Source of the DNA: Neobacillus sp. Marseille-Q6967
Lineage (GTDB): Bacteria > Bacillota > Bacilli > Bacillales > Cytobacillaceae
NCBI RefSeq assembly: GCF_946151075.1
Contig: NZ_OX267715.1
Location: 2,829,881-2,893,880 of the forward strand
Reading direction: 5' to 3'
DNA length: 64,000 nucleotides
The position numbers and the translations under genes were made by a program. Every line of letters begins with the position of its first letter. Positions within the stretch are counted from its first letter, which is position 1. Below are positions 59,536-64,000 of this stretch, in pieces. The notes beneath the pieces were generated by a model, which did not search any database, was not told the DNA's origin, and saw only the letters and a list, made by a program, of their open reading frames with translations.

Positions 59536-60036
59536 TTATGCTTTTAACCCAATCATGATGATATCTTTCAATTCTTCCACTGGAATAGCCTGTGTCGTCT
59601 GATCGGGTAATTTGATCTGTATTTCTTGTTCGTTTTGTTCAAGTAAATAGCCTTGATACTTTTTTTCTTCCGTACAAAAAATACAAGGAACCGGCGGCAA
59701 AGCTTTTGGGAAATTAATAAGGTATTTAATTCTTTCATGAATGTTCATCTCTTTAAACCCTTTTAAACGATTAAAAGCAGGTCTCTTTACTTCTTGCTTT
59801 ATTTGTTCTTTAGATACCTGTTTCACTTCCTGGGGCTTCCTGTCTGCCGTTTCTGTTTTTGCCAGAGACACCTCTAGTACTTTTTTTCGACCAATTTCAG
59901 GCTCAGCTTGAGGCTCTTCTACTGGCAATTGAACCTCCTGCCTATTTGTGAATATCTCCTGCATATTGTTTGCAGGCGACTTCGTAAACGGCTGGGAGAT
60001 ATATAGTAAAGGTCCCATTTTTGTTTTTTTCTCCAT
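59536..60036 (-). CDS. cotO: CotO (YjbX), spore coat protein
   Basis: A 166-residue protein with a variable, polar N-terminal 100 residues and a conserved C-terminal domain: MNIHERIKYLINFPKALPPVPCIFCTEEKKYQGYLLEQNEQEIQIKL and PVEELKDIIMIGL. This end is typical of CotO, which guides outer-coat assembly. It lies between fabI and the CotY/CotZ gene, as in B. subtilis. The N-terminal part (GPLLYISQPF) is also a CotO feature. Confidence 0.85.
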   Translation of the reverse strand: MEKKTKMGPLLYISQPFTKSPANNMQEIFTNRQEVQLPVEEPQAEPEIGRKKVLEVSLAKTETADRKPQEVKQVSKEQIKQEVKRPAFNRLKGFKEMNIHERIKYLINFPKALPPVPCIFCTEEKKYQGYLLEQNEQEIQIKLPDQTTQAIPVEELKDIIMIGLKA

Positions 60037-60106
60037 GCCATCACCTCCATTTACCTAAACCTACACTTTAATGTATGCGTGATGATTAGACTCGTTCATC
60101 AATACC

Positions 60107-60142
60107 AAAAAAAAGACCCGCTAAAATTTTAGCGGATCTTTT
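60107..60142 (-). terminator. Terminator of fabI
   Basis: GATCCGCTAAAA / TTTTAGCGGGTC stem, followed by eight T residues on the minus strand. Confidence 0.85.
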
Positions 60143-60145
60143 GAA

Positions 60146-60916
60146 TTATAGAATATGGTAACCTGAGTCAACGTGAATATTTTCGCCAGTTATACCACGG
60201 GAAAGGTCACTAAATAAGAATAAAGCTGTGTCTCCGACCTCTTCCGGTGTTGTCGTCCGTCTTAGCGGAGCGGTCTCTTCAATTTCTTTTAAAATGGAGT
60301 TGAAATCACCAACTCCTTTAGCTGATAACGTTCTAATTGGACCTGCAGAAATGGAATTAACGCGAATGCCATCTTTTCCTAGGTCACCAGCCAAATAACG
60401 AACACTTGCATCAAGGGAGGCCTTCGCTACACCCATAACATTATAATTTTGGATAACTCTTTCTCCACCTAGGTATGTGAGGGTAACAATGCTGCCGCCC
60501 TCGGTCATTAATCCCCGAGCTTCTTTTGCAACTGCAGTTAAAGAATAGGAACTAATATTATGAGCTAATAGAAATCCTTCACGAGTAGTATTCATATACT
60601 CGCCTTTTAGCTCTTCTTTATTAGCAAAAGCGATACAGTGTGCAATTCCGTGAACCACGCCAACCGATTGTTTGATTTCATTAAAACATTTGGCGATATC
60701 CTCATCACTTGTTACGTCACAAGGGAGTACAAGTGTTCCTTCTGCTTCAAGAGATTCTGCTAATTCACGAACGCTTGATTCCAGTCTTTCTCCTGCGTAG
60801 GTAAAGATTAACCTGGCACCTGCATTGTGAAGAGAGCGTGCAATCCCCCAGGCAATACTCCGTTTATTCGCAACACCCATGACTACATATGTTTTTCCAG
60901 CTAATGACAAATTCAT
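60146..60916 (-). CDS. fabI: Enoyl-ACP reductase FabI
   Basis: NADH-dependent final reductase of fatty acid elongation, 256 residues. GVANKRSIAWGIA cofactor loop, catalytic Y148 and Y158 region with K165 (YNVMGVAK), and SAGPIRTLSAKG. Full-length and intact. A FapR-type palindrome upstream points to malonyl-CoA control. Same neighbourhood as in B. subtilis, next to cotO. Confidence 0.96.
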   Translation of the reverse strand: MNLSLAGKTYVVMGVANKRSIAWGIARSLHNAGARLIFTYAGERLESSVRELAESLEAEGTLVLPCDVTSDEDIAKCFNEIKQSVGVVHGIAHCIAFANKEELKGEYMNTTREGFLLAHNISSYSLTAVAKEARGLMTEGGSIVTLTYLGGERVIQNYNVMGVAKASLDASVRYLAGDLGKDGIRVNSISAGPIRTLSAKGVGDFNSILKEIEETAPLRRTTTPEEVGDTALFLFSDLSRGITGENIHVDSGYHIL

Positions 60917-60951
60917 TATTGGTAAGCCTCCTACTTCATGTCTTATTAATT

Positions 60952-60977
60952 ATTAGTTACTAGTACTTGGTACTAAT
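60952..60977. promoter_or_regulatory. FapR operator upstream of fabI
   Basis: Contains TAGTAC-TTG-GTACTA, a perfect palindrome with a three-base centre within the FapR-type ATTAGTACC arrangement. It lies about 40 bases before the fabI ATG. Confidence 0.72.
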
Positions 60978-61009
60978 ATTACACTATTCCTCAAAAATTG
61001 AAAAGTAAG

Positions 61010-62884
61010 TTACTGTGATAGGTCGTAACCATATTCGCAGAACTCAAGTTCTCGTTTCAATTCATCTACATATTCTTTTGAACCAGTAACGATCAAACGA
61101 TCATTTAGCAGAAGTTCTGTATCACCATGCGGAATGATCGAATCCTTTCCTCTAAAAATTCTCACAAATATGACATCTCCGGTGAACGGGAATCTTCTTA
61201 ATGTCATTCCATCAAACTGCTCGTTTAACATTTTTATTTCATATAACGCTGTTTCCTGGTTGGTTAAAATATTGATAATACTTGGTGACTCAATTAAAGC
61301 ACGCAGTAATGCCTTCGTTGAATTAAAGGAAGAAAAGACTTCAATATTTTGCTCTCTTAACCCCTCTTCTATCTCAAGAGATTCAATTCTTGCTATAACC
61401 CTTGGAACCCCTTTTTCTTTAAAGTAAGAAGCTAGGCGTGCATTGATGTTTTGGTCTCCTGTTGAAATGACAACCACATCTGAATGCAGCACCTCCGTCT
61501 TATCAAATGACTCAATGGAGTAATCCGCAATTTCAATAATCTCAAAGACCGAATTGGAATTTTGTTTCTCTGACTTATCCATTGTTGTATGATATAAAAC
61601 CGGTTCATACAAACTTGAAGTAAGTTCTCTAGAAACGGGAAGAGTTACTTGATTCGCTCCTAAGAAGGATACTTTCATCTTTCGCTCTGTCACAACTTCC
61701 TTAGGAAAGAGCTTCTTAAAGGCAATTGGTGTAATGATAGAAGTTATAACAGCTACTAAAATAAGTGTTCCACTCATTTCTGGCGTAATCACCTGCATCC
61801 GTTCACCAATTGTAGCGGCTGCGATTACTAAAGAAAGGGTCGAAGTAAGTAAAAAACCGGATGCAACGACTGTTTTCGTATCATACCAGATTTTCAGCAA
61901 ATAAACCGGAATAATTTTGGATAGAAGGAGTCCAAGTAATAACAAAGGTATTAACATTAATAACTTTTTATCGGCAAATAAAGACCACACATCAAGGTCC
62001 ACCCCAACCATTACAAAAAAGATCGGAATTAGGAATCCATACCCAAAAGAGTCAAGTTTATGAACCAGTTCCTGATTTGGCGATAATAACGAAACAAGTA
62101 CTCCTGCCAGAAAAGCACCAAGAATATTTTCAGCACCTACGGTTTCCGATAGACCCACTAACACAATGATTAGAGTAAATACGGCTCTCGTCCCAATCTG
62201 TATCGTTCCCTTTGACATCGATTCAAGGATAGGGAGATTCTGGAGTCGTCTGCCAATAAAATAAAGAACCACTCCTGCAGCAAATAAAATTAACAGCAGC
62301 CACGTATTTCCTGCACCTGGGTCGTTAAAAGAAACAAATATTGCCAATAAGATCATGGTTACTAAGTCAGCGATAACAGCTACTAGCAGGATAATCTGCC
62401 CAATTGTTGTTTTCATCAAATGAGCTTCCTTTAAAGTTGGAACGACCACCCCTAAAGAAATGGTAGAAATAATGAGTGTCATTAAAAAAGCATTATCAAC
62501 AAAACCTGCAAAAACAAACAAATAAGATAAACCTAATGAGAAAATAAAAATACCGGTAAAAATAAGTGATGACGCAACAAATGAATTTGGTTCCTGTTTT
62601 CCATTCGGCAATGTATTTCGTTTTTTTCCCCCGGAAAAGGCAGTAAAGTCAATTTCAAGTCCGCTGAGAAACATTAAGAATATAAACCCTAACGTTGACA
62701 AGGTTGAAAGCCACATGTCTTCATGAACAACATTAAAGCCACTTTTACCAATCACCAGTCCCATAATAATCTCCGCAACAACAACGGGGATATAATTTAA
62801 TTTTAACCTGTGTAAAATAAACGGTGTAACAAATGCTACAGTAACAACTATTAATAAAGAAATAACGGATGCATGATGTTCCAT
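61010..62884 (-). CDS. yjbQ: CPA2-family cation/proton antiporter with RCK domain (YjbQ-like)
   Basis: A 624-residue transporter. The first 390 residues contain about 12 membrane spans, with FLMFLSGLEIDF, the ENILGAFLAGVLVSLL and PIFFVMVGVDLDV signatures of CPA2 exchangers. The C-terminal 230 residues have a degenerate RCK-N domain without a clear GxGxxG loop and a final TrkA-C domain (IIPHGDTELLLNDRLIVTGSKEYVDEL). B. subtilis YjbQ, in the same place, is a putative sodium/proton or potassium/proton antiporter. Confidence 0.88.
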   Translation of the reverse strand: MEHHASVISLLIVVTVAFVTPFILHRLKLNYIPVVVAEIIMGLVIGKSGFNVVHEDMWLSTLSTLGFIFLMFLSGLEIDFTAFSGGKKRNTLPNGKQEPNSFVASSLIFTGIFIFSLGLSYLFVFAGFVDNAFLMTLIISTISLGVVVPTLKEAHLMKTTIGQIILLVAVIADLVTMILLAIFVSFNDPGAGNTWLLLILFAAGVVLYFIGRRLQNLPILESMSKGTIQIGTRAVFTLIIVLVGLSETVGAENILGAFLAGVLVSLLSPNQELVHKLDSFGYGFLIPIFFVMVGVDLDVWSLFADKKLLMLIPLLLLGLLLSKIIPVYLLKIWYDTKTVVASGFLLTSTLSLVIAAATIGERMQVITPEMSGTLILVAVITSIITPIAFKKLFPKEVVTERKMKVSFLGANQVTLPVSRELTSSLYEPVLYHTTMDKSEKQNSNSVFEIIEIADYSIESFDKTEVLHSDVVVISTGDQNINARLASYFKEKGVPRVIARIESLEIEEGLREQNIEVFSSFNSTKALLRALIESPSIINILTNQETALYEIKMLNEQFDGMTLRRFPFTGDVIFVRIFRGKDSIIPHGDTELLLNDRLIVTGSKEYVDELKRELEFCEYGYDLSQ

Positions 62885-62928
62885 ATGACACCTCTCTTAA
62901 AAAAATTATGAAAAAGGGGTAATACATA

Positions 62929-63669
62929 ATGAAAATAGATATTATCGGTGATATTCATGGCTGTTTGCCTGAATTTGAACAACTTACAACAAAGATCGGC
63001 TATCAATGGAAAAATGGAATCCCCATTCACCCAGACAATAGAGTTCTTGGTTTTGTAGGTGATTTAACAGACAGAGGACCCGCTTCCCTAAAGGTAGCGG
63101 AAATTGTTTGGCGCCTGGTCATTGAACAAAAGAGAGCTTTTTATACACCTGGAAATCATTGTAATAAACTGTACCGCTACTTTCTTGGAAGAAAGGTACA
63201 AGAGACACATGGACTTGAAACCACTGTTGCAGAATATAAGTCATTAAATAAATCTGACCAGCAATCCATTCGAAAAAAATTCATCGAACTTTATGAGAAT
63301 TCACCGCTTCATTTAGTATTAGATAAAAATAGGCTGGTTATTGCACATGCAGGCATTAGGGAAGATTATATCGGCCAGACAAACGCCAAGGTAAAAACAT
63401 TTGTCCTCTATGGAGACATTACGGGTGAAAAACACCCTGATGGTTCACCTATTAGAAGGGATTGGGCAAAAAAATACAGAGGTGAAAAAATAATTGTCTA
63501 TGGTCATACCCCTGTTAAGGAACCAAGAATAATTAATAATACTTATAACATAGACACCGGAGCTGTTTTTGGCGGAAAGCTGACTGTGCTGCGATATCCC
63601 GAAATGGAGTTGGTTTCCGTAAGTTCTACTATGCCATATGTGGAAGAAAAATTTAAAGACTTTACCTGA
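62929..63669 (+). CDS. prpE: PrpE, bis(5'-nucleosyl)-tetraphosphatase / PP2A-like phosphatase
   Basis: A 246-residue metallophosphatase: GDIHGCLPEF (residues 7-16), GDLTDRGPAS, GNHCNKL, and HAGIRED plus YGHTPV late motifs. It splits asymmetrical Ap4A and dephosphorylates phosphoproteins in B. subtilis, where it affects spore germination. The usual position beside yjbO and yjbQ supports the name. AAAGGGG lies upstream of the ATG. Confidence 0.92.
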   Translation: MKIDIIGDIHGCLPEFEQLTTKIGYQWKNGIPIHPDNRVLGFVGDLTDRGPASLKVAEIVWRLVIEQKRAFYTPGNHCNKLYRYFLGRKVQETHGLETTVAEYKSLNKSDQQSIRKKFIELYENSPLHLVLDKNRLVIAHAGIREDYIGQTNAKVKTFVLYGDITGEKHPDGSPIRRDWAKKYRGEKIIVYGHTPVKEPRIINNTYNIDTGAVFGGKLTVLRYPEMELVSVSSTMPYVEEKFKDFT

Positions 63670-63673
63670 AAAT

Positions 63674-63710
63674 CGGGATATTTGTCCTACGAGTTTCTAC
63701 AAATTTCCCG
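63674..63710. other. Imperfect hairpin between convergent genes
   Basis: CGGGATATTTGT pairs with ACAAATTTCCCG with one mismatch. No T-run, so perhaps an RNA-stabilising end of prpE rather than a classical terminator. Confidence 0.45.
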
Positions 63711-63735
63711 GGAAATTCACAAAATCCGACTCCAA

Positions 63736-63758
63736 ATTAAAACAGGCCACACCTGTTA
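63736..63758 (-). terminator. Terminator of the pseudouridine synthase gene
   Basis: AACAGGTGTGGCCTGTT on the minus strand followed by TTAATTT; overlaps the stop codon. Confidence 0.6.
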
Positions 63759-64000
63759 GTCAAGGTTAGCCTGTAGAATTGTTTGCATATCCTTTGGGAG
63801 CGGGGCAATAAAGTCCATCTCCCTTCCGGTAAACGGATGTACAAAGTGGAGTTTTTTGCAGTGCAGCGCCTGTCGCTTTAGTATACTGTCATTTCCACCA
63901 TAAAGGTCATCACCTAATAACGGATGACCAATATAAGCCATATGAACCCGTATTTGATGGGTTCTTCCTGTCTCAAGTTGGAGTTCTATATGAGTATATT
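63756..64000 (-). CDS. RluA-family pseudouridine synthase (3' part only)
   Basis: Only the last 81 residues are inside the window: YTHIELQLETGRTHQIRVHMAYIGHPLLGDDLYGG, then LKRQALHCKKLHFVHPFTGREMDFIAPLP. The LETGRTHQIRVH...GHP..GD..Y pattern is diagnostic of RluA/RluD-type enzymes that modify uridines in rRNA. The position beside prpE matches B. subtilis yjbO. The start and catalytic aspartate lie beyond the right edge. Confidence 0.92.
   Translation of the reverse strand, partial: YTHIELQLETGRTHQIRVHMAYIGHPLLGDDLYGGNDSILKRQALHCKKLHFVHPFTGREMDFIAPLPKDMQTILQANLD

Noticed and set aside
1..64000. CRISPR array, rRNA operon, intact prophage or insertion sequence
   Set aside because: No regularly spaced repeats, no rRNA-like segments and no transposase or phage structural genes were found on reading both strands.

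Overview
The window is chromosomal DNA from a low-GC, endospore-forming member of the Bacillaceae. Supporting this are spore genes (spoVAC/AD/AE, spoVIF, cotO, CotY/CotZ-type coat proteins, YjcZ-like peptides), strong AGGAGG ribosome sites with frequent TTG/GTG starts, and gene order at 50.6-64 kb that follows the Bacillus subtilis yjb-yjc region. The genus cannot be fixed from sequence alone.

Layout: (1) 1-8.3 kb: 5' part of prfC, a second FtsH-type protease, a DUF1232 protein, two tiny YjcZ-like genes, a CotY-like gene paired with an ATP-grasp ligase, uppP and a CwlO-type NlpC/P60 hydrolase. (2) 8.5-10.6 kb: phasin / PadR repressor (PhaQ type) / divergent alpha-beta hydrolase, followed by a decayed adhE 3' end, a FadR-like operator and repeat relics. 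(3) 11-20.3 kb: ppc, an aminotransferase, small membrane and coiled-coil proteins, and a NatAB-like ABC exporter whose permease is frameshifted. (4) 20.4-24 kb: a two-component system followed by two PepSY proteins, both preceded by the same direct-repeat box. (5) 24-32.2 kb: a second phasin/hydrolase module and a class IV polyhydroxyalkanoate (PHA) locus: acyl-CoA ligase, short-chain dehydrogenase, a PhaR-like protein, a phasin-like protein, phaR and phaC, plus a third hydrolase. (6) 32.2-36.8 kb: YitT-like protein, lone trpB, an acetyltransferase and an amino acid permease.

(7) 36.9-48.9 kb: an eleven-gene leftward set for lysine catabolism (kamA, acetyltransferase, two class III aminotransferases, aldehyde dehydrogenase, CoA-transferase A/B, thiolase, M81-family protein, yokU, DUF3870). 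It starts at a good sigma-A promoter with a cre box just downstream and has a large nested hairpin in its leader. A lone pdxS lies upstream. (8) 49.4-50.5 kb: tRNA-Val(GAC) with a 41-bp copy of its 3' half about 1 kb away, bracketing siderophore-gene fragments, which looks like the scar of an integrated island. (9) 50.6-64 kb: a small WYL-like gene with a possible LexA box, yjcHGF, helicase yjcD, spoVIF, yjcZ, spoVA genes with a YhcN-type lipoprotein, yjcA, cotY/Z, cotO, fabI with a FapR-type operator, yjbQ, prpE and the 3' part of an RluA-family pseudouridine synthase.

Two metabolic themes stand out: storage polymer made from acyl-CoA and its granule proteins, and conversion of lysine to acyl-CoA. 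Both feed acetyl-CoA/acetoacetyl-CoA pools. No CRISPR array, rRNA operon, intact prophage or intact insertion sequence was seen.
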